From assembly GCA_964509475.1 (NCBI GenBank), contig CAZDXJ010000037.1, positions 1-22,687 on the forward strand: DNA of 22,687 nucleotides. The letters run 5' to 3'. The position numbers were made by a program, and so were the translations under genes. A model generated the notes under the pieces. The model made no database searches. It had not been told where the DNA came from and saw nothing but the letters and a program-made list of their open reading frames with translations. The stretch is from CAZDXJ01 sp964509475. Its GTDB lineage: Bacteria > Pseudomonadota > Gammaproteobacteria > Methylococcales > Methylomonadaceae. Numbering within the stretch: position 1 is the first letter of the stretch; each line of letters opens with the position of its first letter. Shown here one piece after another: positions 7,908-16,397 of the stretch.

Positions 7908-10900
7908 ATGAATACAATCATTCGTTTATCCTTGCACAACCGTCTGTTGATGCTGGTTCTGGCCGTTCTGGTCATCGCTGTTGGATATCGCAGCTACCAA
8001 AAATTACCAGTCGATGCGTTCCCGGATGTATCGCCCAATCTGGTACAGATTTTTACCGTAACCTCCGGGCTGGCACCGGAAGAAATTGAAAAATACGTCA
8101 CCTATCCGGTTGAAGCGGCCATGAACGGTTTGCCGGATATTGAAAAAATCCGCTCCGTATCCAACTTCGGCCTGTCGGTGGTCAATGTTTATTTCAAGGA
8201 TGATGTCGACATTTATTTTGCCCGGCAACTGGTTAATGAACGTTTGCAGGAAGCCCGGGGACAGATTCCGCAAGGCTTTGGCGACCCGCAAATGGGACCG
8301 ATTTCAACCGGCATGGGCCTGGTGTTGTTCTATTACCTGAAAGATGATCAGAGACGCTATTCACTGGAGGAATTGCGCACGATGCAGGACTGGATTGTCA
8401 AATTCAACCTGCAAACCGTCAAGGGCGTTACCGAAGTTTTGGGCATTGGCGGTTTTGAAAAACAATTTCAGGTGATTGTCCAACCGGATGCCTTGCTGCG
8501 CTATGATGTCACCCTGGATGAAATCATAGGCCGCATCGAAAGCAATAATCTCAATGTCGGCGCCCAATATCTGGAGCGTAACAACGAGCAGTTTATCATC
8601 CGTTCCGAAGGTCTGTTACGTGATATTGCCGATATCCGCCAAATCGTCATCAAAACCGTCGATGGCCGCCCGCTTTATTTACGCGATGTGGCGCAAGTGC
8701 GCATTGGTGGCGCCATTCGCCGGGGCCTGCAAACCCGTAACGGCGAGGGCGAAGTAGTCGCGGGCATGGTCATCAAACTTTATGGCAGTAACGCCTCAAC
8801 GGTGATTGAGCGGGTCGAGCGGCGTATCGAAAAAATCAACAAGGCGCTGCCGGAAGGCGTGCATATCGTACCTTATTATCAACAAAAGGACATTGTTGAA
8901 GCTGCTGTCAATACCGTCAGCAATGCCCTGGTACAAGGCATTATCCTGGTTTCCCTGGTGTTGTTTTTGTTCATGGGTGGTTTCCGTCCCAGCCTGGTGG
9001 TGGCACTGGCCATTCCGTTCTCGGTGATGTTCGCGTTTATCGCAATGGCACAAATCGATTTGTCGGCCAATCTGATGTCGCTGGGCGGCTTGGCGATAGC
9101 CATCGGCATGATGGTGGACGGCACCATCGTCATGATCGAAAACGTTGATCGCATGTTGCGCGAAGCCGCTGCCGATGAACCGCGTATTCACATTGTCGCC
9201 CGCGCCTGCCGGCAAGTGGGCAAACCCATCCTGTTTGCCATATCCATCATCATTATCGTTTTTTTGCCCTTGTTTACCCTGGAAGGCGTGGCCGGTAAAA
9301 CCTTCCGCCCGCTGGCCTTTACCGTTGCCCTGGCGATGCTGGGTTCACTGGTTTATGCCCTGTTTCTGGCGCCAGTAATGTCGGATATCCTGATGCGTAA
9401 AACCCAAGCCCAAAAAGGCAAACAAAACCTGGATGAGAAAATATTACAGCACATACTGAAACCCTACCGGCCTTTGCTCGGCTATTTTATCGCCCACCGC
9501 AAGTTATCCACTGGTCTGGCGGCAGGATTGCTAACCTGCGGTGCGCTCACGTTTCCATTTCTGGGATCGGAGTTTACCCCAACCTTGCAGGAAGGTACGA
9601 TTGTTGTGCAACTGACGATGGCGCCTTCGATCGCCATGAGCAGTAGCCAGAAAAATACCGCTATTGTCGAAAAACGCCTGTTGAGCCTTCCGGAAGTACT
9701 CGAAGTCACCAGCCGTATCGGTCGGGGGGAAGTCGGTGCCCATGCCGATCCCATCAATTCGGCGGAAATGTATGTCATCCTGAAACCGAAGGCGCAATGG
9801 CGCAAGCCGGGCGATCAGGAATTTATTGAACAAGCCATACGCGAAAAAGTCGAGGATTTGCCGGGCATAACCGCAAACCTGACCCAGCCAATTGAAATGA
9901 CCGTGGAAGAATTACTGGAAGGAGTACGGGCAGAGCTGGCGATCAAACTGTTTGGCGATGATTTGGCGGTATTGAAACAGCAGGCCGATAAAATTGCCAC
10001 AGTCATCAAAAAAGTACGCGGTGCTGCCGATGTCAAGGTGGCTCAGGTCAGCGGCACACCGCAATTATTAATCACACCGGATCGGCAAGCGATTGCCCGT
10101 TACGGCCTGAACATGCGGGATGTTCAAACCGCAATCCGTACCGCCATTGGCGGCACCACAGCCGGACAAGTATTTGAAGGTATCCGCCGCTTCGCGATTT
10201 ATGTCCGCTATGCCGAACCCTGGCGTGACAGCCCGCAGGCCATTGCCAACCTTCTGATCAGCGGGCCTGACGGTATCCGCGTTCCCCTGGCCCAGATCGC
10301 TACAATCCGGGAAATTGTCGGTCCCCGGCAAATCACCCGTGAAAACAACCAGCGCTTTATTACCATTCAAGCCAATGTGGTCGATCGGGACATCGGATCG
10401 TTCGTGGCCGAAGCACAAAAACGGATTGATCGTGAAATCCAACTGCCGCCCGGCTATTTAACCACCTGGGGCGGCCAATTCCGCCTGCAACAACAAGCCA
10501 ACGCCCGCCTGGCCATCGTCATCCCGATGACCTTGCTGCTGGTCAGCCTGCTGTTATACAGCAGTTTCAACTCGATAAAAAACGCCGCCCTGATCTTGCT
10601 GAACATTCCCCTGGCCCTGGTGGGCGGCATCATGGCTTTATGGCTCAGTGGACAAAACCTGTCGGTGCCGGCCTCGGTGGGTTTTATCGCCCTGTTTGGT
10701 ATCGCCCTGGAAAATGGCATGGTGCTGGTCACCTATCTGAATCAATTGGTTCATGAAGGTCTGGATATTGACCAGGCCTGCATCCGGGGCGCGTGTCTTC
10801 GTGTCCGGCCGGTCCTGATGACGGCCGTAACCACGGCTTTGGGTTTGATACCTTTGTTAATGGCCAGCGGTACCGGCTCGGAAGTGCAACGGCCGCTGGC

Positions 10901-10994
10901 AACGGTCGTGATCGGCGGACTCATCACCTCAACCTTATTGACCTTATTGATTATACCGGCGCTTTACAAATGGTTCAGCGACACGCCGGAATAA
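7908..10994 (+). CDS. Heavy-metal RND efflux pump (CzcA/CusA family)
   Basis: This 1,028-residue inner-membrane proton-driven pump has the usual family length. The N-terminus MNTIIRLSLHNRLLMLVLAVLV is helix 1, and the porter loop shows PVDAFPDVSPNLVQI and PQMGPISTGMG. The fourth helix motif is GGLAIAIGMMVDGTIVMIEN (393-412), with D404 and E411 as the likely proton relay. This AIAIG form is closer to the CusA-like and mixed HME groups than to the DFG form of Co/Zn/Cd CzcA. Helix 10-11 reads GIALENGMVLVTYL. The ATG at 7908 with AAGGGA upstream is preferred over an in-frame ATG at 7875 inside the adaptor gene, because it places helix 1 at the terminus. No outer-membrane factor gene (CzcC/CusC) is present in the operon, so one must be supplied from elsewhere. 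Confidence 0.9.
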   Translation: MNTIIRLSLHNRLLMLVLAVLVIAVGYRSYQKLPVDAFPDVSPNLVQIFTVTSGLAPEEIEKYVTYPVEAAMNGLPDIEKIRSVSNFGLSVVNVYFKDDVDIYFARQLVNERLQEARGQIPQGFGDPQMGPISTGMGLVLFYYLKDDQRRYSLEELRTMQDWIVKFNLQTVKGVTEVLGIGGFEKQFQVIVQPDALLRYDVTLDEIIGRIESNNLNVGAQYLERNNEQFIIRSEGLLRDIADIRQIVIKTVDGRPLYLRDVAQVRIGGAIRRGLQTRNGEGEVVAGMVIKLYGSNASTVIERVERRIEKINKALPEGVHIVPYYQQKDIVEAAVNTVSNALVQGIILVSLVLFLFMGGFRPSLVVALAIPFSVMFAFIAMAQIDLSANLMSLGGLAIAIGMMVDGTIVMIENVDRMLREAAADEPRIHIVARACRQVGKPILFAISIIIIVFLPLFTLEGVAGKTFRPLAFTVALAMLGSLVYALFLAPVMSDILMRKTQAQKGKQNLDEKILQHILKPYRPLLGYFIAHRKLSTGLAAGLLTCGALTFPFLGSEFTPTLQEGTIVVQLTMAPSIAMSSSQKNTAIVEKRLLSLPEVLEVTSRIGRGEVGAHADPINSAEMYVILKPKAQWRKPGDQEFIEQAIREKVEDLPGITANLTQPIEMTVEELLEGVRAELAIKLFGDDLAVLKQQADKIATVIKKVRGAADVKVAQVSGTPQLLITPDRQAIARYGLNMRDVQTAIRTAIGGTTAGQVFEGIRRFAIYVRYAEPWRDSPQAIANLLISGPDGIRVPLAQIATIREIVGPRQITRENNQRFITIQANVVDRDIGSFVAEAQKRIDREIQLPPGYLTTWGGQFRLQQQANARLAIVIPMTLLLVSLLLYSSFNSIKNAALILLNIPLALVGGIMALWLSGQNLSVPASVGFIALFGIALENGMVLVTYLNQLVHEGLDIDQACIRGACLRVRPVLMTAVTTALGLIPLLMASGTGSEVQRPLATVVIGGLITSTLLTLLIIPALYKWFSDTPE

Positions 10995-11015
10995 CAAAAA
11001 CCAATGGAAAAACCC

Positions 11016-11355
11016 ATGATGAAACAAGTCATTGCCTATATAAAACCCCATAAACTTGAAGCGGTCATGCTGGCCTTGCATGCGATTGAACAATTAAGCG
11101 GTATCAGCGTCCTGGAAATGCAAGGCTGTGGCCGCAGCCGTAAAAACACCGCCCGGTCCCTGTTCGATGAGGATAACTATGGCCTGGAAGCGCGCATCAA
11201 ACTGGAAGTCGCCTGTCCGGATCAGCTGGTTCAAACGGTGGAGTATACAAAAAAATGCCCATACCGGTCTTCGGGGCGACGGAAAAATTTATGTATTGCC
11301 GGTTTTGCAAGCCATACGTATCCGTACCGGTGAATCCAGCATTGAAGCCATATGA
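11016..11355 (+). pseudogene. P-II-like signalling protein, frameshifted
   Basis: The first part reads MMKQVIAYIKPHKLEAVMLALHAIEQLSGISVLEMQGCGRSR and continues to LEVACPDQLVQTVEY, the typical start of a P-II/GlnB-fold protein. The expected end, HTGLRGDGKIYVLPV then QAIRIRTGESSIEAI with TGA at 11353-11355, is in another frame. The break lies at 11241-11256 near GAGTATAC and a run of seven A. Restoring two bases (TATA to TATATA) gives EYIQKNAHTG and keeps the usual P-II spacing; removing one A also restores the frame but loses one residue. Unshifted reading ends at 11331-11333 with an unrelated tail lacking the TG-GDGK ligand-binding loop. P-II-like genes at the end of metal RND operons are known and thought to regulate the pump. 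The paired ATG at 11016/11019 follows GGAAA and lies 21 bp after the pump stop. Confidence 0.75.
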
Positions 11356-11395
11356 CATTGCAGGTTGAACCATTGTGATGAAGGTGAATCATCAT

Positions 11396-11570
11396 GTAGG
11401 GGCGTATTGCGTCATTGCCATTAAGTTAAGCCATTTTGTTGAATGGATTTATGGATGTAGGTGCGGATTTATCCGCACAATACGACAAGCCGCATCGGCA
11501 CCTAAATCATATTTTCTTAACTTAATGGCAGTGGCGTATTGCGTACGGGCGTATTGCAATACGCCCCTAC
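11396..11570. repeat. Palindromic repeat interrupted by a miniature element
   Basis: GTAGGGGCGTATTGC (11396-11410) is the exact reverse complement of GCAATACGCCCCTAC (11556-11570). A second, perfect 20-bp palindrome centred on TTGCAA lies at 11547-11566. The miniature element at 11413-11533 splits this repeat. Without it and one copy of its flanking duplication, the site would be a compact hairpin of the REP kind that is scattered in many bacterial genomes. Confidence 0.7.
11413..11533 (+). mobile_element. MITE copy 1 (121 bp)
   Basis: The ends are inverted repeats: the left end CATTGCCATTAAGTTAAG matches the reverse complement of the right end over 18 bp with one difference (CAT against CAC). 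GCGTATTGCGT occurs directly on both sides (11402-11412 and 11534-11544), an 11-bp target duplication. The middle holds a perfect hairpin, GTGCGGAT-TT-ATCCGCAC (11461-11478). There is no coding capacity: the short frames running through it exist only because of the repeat. Related copies lie at 18960-19080 (inverted) and 21551-21680. Duplications of 11-12 bp and this type of end suit IS4-family transposases, so a related insertion sequence elsewhere probably moves it. Confidence 0.85.
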
Positions 11571-11571
11571 C

Positions 11572-11599
11572 TTGACTTGTAAATGAGAATGGTTACAAT
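11572..11599 (+). promoter_or_regulatory. Promoter with a Fur-box-like sequence
   Basis: TTGACT (11572-11577) and TACAAT (11594-11599) are 16 bp apart, a strong sigma-70 pair. The spacer and -10 contain AAATGAGAATGGTTACAATT (11581-11600), whose first half matches the common proteobacterial Fur box and whose second half matches about 7 of 10 positions. Iron repression is a hypothesis. The next gene starts at 11732, leaving a leader of about 125 nt. Confidence 0.4.
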
Positions 11600-11731
11600 T
11601 CCAAGACTCGTTTTATATTGTAAGGAGATACAAACGACAAACTCATCCTGACGCCTCCCATTCAGGCGTTGCAAGCGGAACGTCACAAAATTATAGAATT
11701 TCGTCAATAACTATAACTCACAATAAAAACC
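11600..11731 (+). other. Leader with an orphan ribosome site and a small hairpin
   Basis: AAGGAG (11622-11627) is a strong Shine-Dalgarno sequence, yet no ATG, GTG or TTG follows at a usable distance, and the frame after it closes at TGA within about 25 nt. A 6-bp hairpin, ACGCCT/AGGCGT (11651-11656 and 11664-11669), follows without a T tract. This may be the remnant of a lost small gene or simply the untranslated leader of the gene at 11732. Confidence 0.3.
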
Positions 11732-13927
11732 ATGATGATTCTATTGTTTTCCGGCACATTACTGGTCAGTGCCACATTGCTTTTTTTCGTACAGCCGATG
11801 GTCGGGAAAATGCTCTTGCCGATGCTGGGAGGAACGCCTTCGGTGTGGAATACCTGTATGGTTTTTTTCCAGGCCTTGTTACTGGCCGGATACAGTTATG
11901 CCCACTATTCGGTAAAATTTTTGGGGCTACGCCGGCAAACCCTGATCCATGTTTTTATTTTATTCCTGCCTTTGTTATCGCTACCCATCGTATTCAGCGA
12001 CGATGCTCTGCCTACCCAAAGCAACCCGATCGGCTGGCTGTTGCAGCAATTACTGGTTTATGTCGGCCTGCCGTTTTTTGTTGTATCATCCAGTGCCCCG
12101 CTGTTGCAGAAATGGTTTTCGGCCCTGGATCATCCGGACTCGGAAGACCCCTATTTCCTGTATTCAGCCAGTAACTTCGGCAGCCTGGTCGCGCTTTTGG
12201 CTTATCCACTGGTCATTGAACCGACATTGGATGTACAAACCCAAAGCCGATTCTGGATGTACGGTTATGTCCTGTTGATTTTATTGACGGCCAGTTGCGC
12301 TTACTGGGTAAAGAAATCCAGCAAAACCGGACTGACACAGGCCCCGCAAGCCGGTAACCAGAGTCCGGTAACGAGCCATGACCGGATATTATGGATTTGC
12401 GCGGCCATGATCCCTTCCAGCCTGATGCTGGGCGTGACAACTTCGCTGACCACCGATATTGCTGCGGTGCCGTTGTTGTGGGTGATTCCGCTGGCGATTT
12501 ATCTGTTGACCTTCACGCTGGTGTTTGCCAAACATCCACCTGTTCCGCATGAACTTATGGTTCGCCTGTTACCTTTTGCGGCCCTGCTGCTGACACCTTT
12601 TTTGTTTTCCTATTCCGTCCTTGATGTCGGCGATCTAAGCGGGCTGTTGCTGCCTTTGCATTTCGCCGTGTTTTTTATCGCCGCTATGGTCTGTCATGGC
12701 CTGTTGGCCAATAACCGGCCATCAGCCGATCATCTGACCGAATTTTATTTGTGGATTTCGGTAGGCGGGGTTGTTGGCGGTATTCTCAATGCCATTATCG
12801 CGCCACTGGTTTTCTCCAGTTTGCTGGAATATCCCATCATGCTGATATTCGCCTGCGCCTTGCCTGCATTTAACAAAAACCGGCCGGACAAATTACAGCG
12901 TAACGATCTGCTGATTCCGCTCATCATTGTCATCGGCGGTCTCGGTCTGCATCGGCTTTTTCTCAATCTGAATCTGGAAAGTGGTCCATTGGCCGGATTA
13001 CCGGTTTTGTTGATACCCATCCTGATCTGTTTGAAATATCGCAGAAAACCTTTGCGTTTCGCCATAAGCCTGGCCGCCGTGATGCTGATCTTTCATACCA
13101 CATTGATCACTTTTTATGACAATACCTTAATCGTCAACCGGAATTTTTTCGGGGTAAAACGGGTTGTCAACAGCGACAGCCGCCAGTTGCACATGTTCAT
13201 TCACGGCGGTACCACGCACGGTTACCAAAGCACGATACCGGAACGCCGCCATACCCCGATGGCCTATTATCACCGCTCAGGACCCATCGGTGATGTTTTT
13301 GCCGAAATTGCCTCGAGAAACAGTGCCTCACCCATCGGCATTATCGGTCTGGGCTGTGGCGGCATGGCCGCCTATGCCGAACCCGGCCAGGTCTTTGATT
13401 TTTATGAAATCGACCCAATGATTGATCGTATCGCCAAAAACCCGGAGTACTTCAGTTATCTTGCCGACTGTCAGGGTATATGCCGGACCTTTCTGGGTGA
13501 CGGACGTTTGAGTTTAAAAAGCGTGCCGGACAAATCCTACGCAGTCATCATCCTGGATGCGTTCAGTTCCGATTCGATACCGACCCATCTGGTCACCCGG
13601 GAAGCCATTCAGTTATACTTGCGAAAACTGAAACAAGATGGCTTTATCGTTTTTAATGCCACCAACCGTTTTGTCGATATCACCCGCTTACTAGGCAATC
13701 TGGCCGCTGACGCCAATCTTGTCGCTTATATAAGAAGCGATCTGAAAATCAGTAAACAGGAGTTCCTCAGTGGCAAAACCGGCTCACAATATGTGGTCAT
13801 GGCCCATCAAACCGATCACCTCGGCCATATTGCCGACAATCCTGAATGGACAAGATTATTACCCGGCGCCAAACCCGCGATATGGACCGATCGCTTTTCC
13901 AATATTTTAGGCATCATCACATGGTGA
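11732..13927 (+). CDS. Membrane-fused spermidine-synthase-like protein
   Basis: This 731-residue protein has two halves. The first roughly 470 residues hold many hydrophobic helices, with the family's hallmark start (SATLLFFVQPMVGKMLLPMLGGTPSVWNTCMVFFQ) and a later SSSAPLLQKWFS stretch. The C-terminal part is a soluble SAM/polyamine-synthase fold: IIGLGCGGMAAYA (about 537-549), YEIDP (558-562), LGDGR (553-557 plus about 35) and LDAFSSDSIPTHLVT (about 608). Proteins of this build are annotated as fused MFS/spermidine synthase. The residues that bind putrescine are not well conserved, and their real substrate is unknown. It sits in the inner membrane. The start has two adjacent ATG codons (11732, 11735) with no good ribosome site, so translation may be weak. 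Its place between metal-efflux modules gives no clear clue to its role. Confidence 0.75.
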   Translation: MMILLFSGTLLVSATLLFFVQPMVGKMLLPMLGGTPSVWNTCMVFFQALLLAGYSYAHYSVKFLGLRRQTLIHVFILFLPLLSLPIVFSDDALPTQSNPIGWLLQQLLVYVGLPFFVVSSSAPLLQKWFSALDHPDSEDPYFLYSASNFGSLVALLAYPLVIEPTLDVQTQSRFWMYGYVLLILLTASCAYWVKKSSKTGLTQAPQAGNQSPVTSHDRILWICAAMIPSSLMLGVTTSLTTDIAAVPLLWVIPLAIYLLTFTLVFAKHPPVPHELMVRLLPFAALLLTPFLFSYSVLDVGDLSGLLLPLHFAVFFIAAMVCHGLLANNRPSADHLTEFYLWISVGGVVGGILNAIIAPLVFSSLLEYPIMLIFACALPAFNKNRPDKLQRNDLLIPLIIVIGGLGLHRLFLNLNLESGPLAGLPVLLIPILICLKYRRKPLRFAISLAAVMLIFHTTLITFYDNTLIVNRNFFGVKRVVNSDSRQLHMFIHGGTTHGYQSTIPERRHTPMAYYHRSGPIGDVFAEIASRNSASPIGIIGLGCGGMAAYAEPGQVFDFYEIDPMIDRIAKNPEYFSYLADCQGICRTFLGDGRLSLKSVPDKSYAVIILDAFSSDSIPTHLVTREAIQLYLRKLKQDGFIVFNATNRFVDITRLLGNLAADANLVAYIRSDLKISKQEFLSGKTGSQYVVMAHQTDHLGHIADNPEWTRLLPGAKPAIWTDRFSNILGIITW

Positions 13928-13932
13928 TGCCT
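13909..13932 (+). terminator. Hairpin over the stop codon of the spermidine-synthase-like gene
   Basis: AGGCATCA (13909-13916) and TGATGCCT (13925-13932) form a perfect 8-bp stem with an 8-nt loop, and the stop codon lies in the right arm. What follows (GTTATATAC) is AT-rich but not a T run, so it may be a weak terminator or a 3'-end protecting stem. Confidence 0.3.
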
Positions 13933-14068
13933 GTTATATACTCTGCACGGCTACGAGTGCGGACAATAAACCGGCCAGCGGCACAAATTGCCCCGAAACG
14001 GCACTTCATTAGCGATATCGGCAGCCGTTCGTGATAATCACCCACAAATTCTATTTTTCAGGTAAGGA

Positions 14069-16393
14069 ATGATGCAAACATCCAAACGATCGCAAACAAA
14101 CTGTTGTTGCTCCAGTAAACAAGCCGACACCGGAAAAACAACCACACCGGCACAACAAAATGCGCTGATCTTTAAAATTGAAGGACTCGATTGCGTTGAG
14201 GAAGTCACGGTTTTAAAACGCGAAATCGGACCCTTGGTCGGTGGTGCCGACAAGCTGGTTTTTGATGTTCTCAATGGCCGCATGAGTATCCTGGCCCAAG
14301 CCCAACCGGTTTCCGAAAAAATCATCATCAAAGCCGTTGCCGCAACCGGTATGCAGGCGACACGTTGGCAACCCGGCCTAACCCAACCGGACAGCCACCA
14401 GCGGCAGCGCTCGCAAACCCTTTACGCGGCATTCAGCGGTTTGTTTATTCTGGCCGGAATCGTCATTCATATCGCTATGGCCGGAGTTTTTGACGATTTG
14501 CAAGCCTTTCTGCAAGCCCCGGCAACACCGGCTTTTTCATGGCCGGCATTGGCCGACTATTGCACCCGCCTGCTCGATGCCCATGGCCAACAAGACATGC
14601 CATTAGCCGAAAAAGCCGCTTATACACTGGCGATTGTTTTTGGCGTGCGCCATGTCATCGGCAAGGCCTTTTACGCCTTGCGGCGGCTGCGTGCCGACAT
14701 GAATCTGCTGATGTTGGTGGCCATTATCGGTGCTGTTATCATCAACGAATGGTTTGAAGCGGCTGCGGTCAGTTTTTTGTTTTCCCTGTCCCTGGCCATT
14801 GAAAGCTGGAGTATCGGCCGTGCCCGTCATGCGGTTGAAGCGCTGCTGGATTTGGCGCCTGCACAGGTTATCATCAAGGATGGACACGGACAGGAGCAGA
14901 CCCTGAACTCAGCCGAGGTTCCGGTGGGCACCCGCTTTATCGTCAAACCCGGCGGCAAAATTCCTTTGGACGGCATTGTGGTCAACGGCCAAAGTGCGGT
15001 CAACCAGGCGCCGATCACCGGTGAAAGCGTGCCGGTCAGCAAACAGAGCGGTGATGAAGTCTTCGCCGGCAGTATCAATGGCGATGCCGTACTGGAAATC
15101 AAGGCGACCAAACCGGCCTCGGATACCACACTGGCGCGTATCATTCGCCTGGTTGAAGAAGCGCACAACAAACGTGCCAGCGCCGAACAATGGGTGGAAA
15201 AATTCGCCCGCATTTATACCCCGTTGGTCATGTTATTGGCACTGGCGATATTTATCATTCCGCCGTTAATCTTACAAGGCCTATGGGAAGACTGGTTTTA
15301 CCGCGCTCTGGTGCTGCTGGTCATCGCCTGCCCTTGTGCCCTGGTCATTTCAACACCGGTCAGTATCGTTGCGGCCCTGGCCTGTGCCGCCCGTCAAGGC
15401 ATCCTGATCAAGGGCGGCATTTACCTTGAAGCGCCCGCCCATCTCAAAGCCATTGCTTTTGACAAAACCGGCACCCTGACCTGCGGCGAACCGGTCGTAA
15501 CCGGCATTTATCCCTTTCCGCCCCACACCCCGGACGAACTGCTCAGCCGGGCGGCGGCTCTGGAAGCACACAGTCATCATCCTCTGGCCAGGGCGATTTT
15601 GGAACATACCCAAAACCAGGCTATCGAGATAGCCAGCGCTGAAAATATTACCGTTTTGCCCGGTAAAGGTGTTACCGGTCACTTTCAGGACAACAATTTC
15701 TGGCTGGGTTCAAGGCGTTATCTGCTCGAACGCAATCAGGAAACACCAATAATCAGTCAACAGGCGACCGAGCTGGAGCAAACCGGACAAACCGTCATCG
15801 CCATCGGCAATGACCAGCATGTTTGCGGCCTGATTGCCCTGGCCGATCAGCCCCGCCCCGGTATCGAGTCCATATTGCAAGCGCTGAAACAATGCGGTAT
15901 CCAGTCTGCGGCCATGCTCACCGGTGATAACCGGATAACCGCCGAAAACATCGCCCGGCATATCGGCCTGGATGAGGTTCATGCGGAATTGCTGCCTGAA
16001 GACAAAGTAGCTGTTATCAGTCAGATGGTTGATCAATACCGGCAGGTGGCGATGATTGGCGATGGTATCAACGATGCGCCGGCGCTGGCACGCGCCAGCC
16101 TGGGTATCGCCATGGGTGCCATGGGCTCGGATGCGGCAATAGAAACCGCCGATATTGCCTTGATGGGTGACGATCTGTCCAAACTGCCCTGGCTTATCCG
16201 GCATTCGCGCCGCACGCTTGCTGTCATCCGGCAGAATATCGTCTTTGCCCTGTCTTTGAAAGCCGCCTTCGCCCTGCTTGCCTTTGCCGGTCTGGCAACC
16301 CTGTGGCAAGCCATTGCCGCCGACATGGGCGCTTCCCTGCTGGTTGTCGGCAATGGCCTGCGTTTGTTAAAACCGAAACAAACCGGACTCTGA
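14069..16393 (+). CDS. zntA: Zn/Cd/Pb-exporting P1B-type ATPase (ZntA/CadA family)
   Basis: This 774-residue inner-membrane ATPase pumps divalent soft metals out of the cytoplasm. It shows TGES (317-320), the metal-site CPC (421-423), DKTGT with the phosphorylated D465, HP (504-505) and GDGIND (664-669). K731 in NIVFALSLK and D752 in AADMGAS are the helix 7 and 8 residues typical of the P1B-2 (Zn/Cd/Pb) group, as in E. coli ZntA. The N-terminal HMA-like domain has lost its CxxC: it reads GLDCVEE (39-45), a form seen in other CadA-like pumps, while CCC at 12-14 may replace it as a metal ligand. The second ATG (14072) has slightly better spacing from AGGTAAGGA. It is convergent with merA, with only 4 bp between stops, so the two gene sets share one metal-resistance locus. 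Confidence 0.9.
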   Translation: MMQTSKRSQTNCCCSSKQADTGKTTTPAQQNALIFKIEGLDCVEEVTVLKREIGPLVGGADKLVFDVLNGRMSILAQAQPVSEKIIIKAVAATGMQATRWQPGLTQPDSHQRQRSQTLYAAFSGLFILAGIVIHIAMAGVFDDLQAFLQAPATPAFSWPALADYCTRLLDAHGQQDMPLAEKAAYTLAIVFGVRHVIGKAFYALRRLRADMNLLMLVAIIGAVIINEWFEAAAVSFLFSLSLAIESWSIGRARHAVEALLDLAPAQVIIKDGHGQEQTLNSAEVPVGTRFIVKPGGKIPLDGIVVNGQSAVNQAPITGESVPVSKQSGDEVFAGSINGDAVLEIKATKPASDTTLARIIRLVEEAHNKRASAEQWVEKFARIYTPLVMLLALAIFIIPPLILQGLWEDWFYRALVLLVIACPCALVISTPVSIVAALACAARQGILIKGGIYLEAPAHLKAIAFDKTGTLTCGEPVVTGIYPFPPHTPDELLSRAAALEAHSHHPLARAILEHTQNQAIEIASAENITVLPGKGVTGHFQDNNFWLGSRRYLLERNQETPIISQQATELEQTGQTVIAIGNDQHVCGLIALADQPRPGIESILQALKQCGIQSAAMLTGDNRITAENIARHIGLDEVHAELLPEDKVAVISQMVDQYRQVAMIGDGINDAPALARASLGIAMGAMGSDAAIETADIALMGDDLSKLPWLIRHSRRTLAVIRQNIVFALSLKAAFALLAFAGLATLWQAIAADMGASLLVVGNGLRLLKPKQTGL

Positions 16394-16397
16394 TGAT

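Noticed and set aside
11241..11260. Programmed ribosomal frameshift in the P-II-like gene.
   Set aside because: The needed shift is +1 or -2, while A runs usually promote -1, and no stimulatory stop codon or pseudoknot is evident. A plain mutation is simpler, though transcript slippage cannot be excluded.
11375..11575. A 66-residue plus-strand frame that shares a WIYGCRCGFIRTIRQ stretch with a minus-strand frame at 18885-19154, suggesting a repeated small protein.
   Set aside because: Both frames run through copies of the same MITE; the similarity is at DNA level, the flanking protein sequence is unrelated, and neither has a ribosome site.
13933..14068. MerR-type operator upstream of the Zn/Cd ATPase, as seen for zntA.
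   Set aside because: A GCAC/GTGC pair is present near 13950-13965, but no -35/-10 pair with a 19-20 bp spacer surrounds it.
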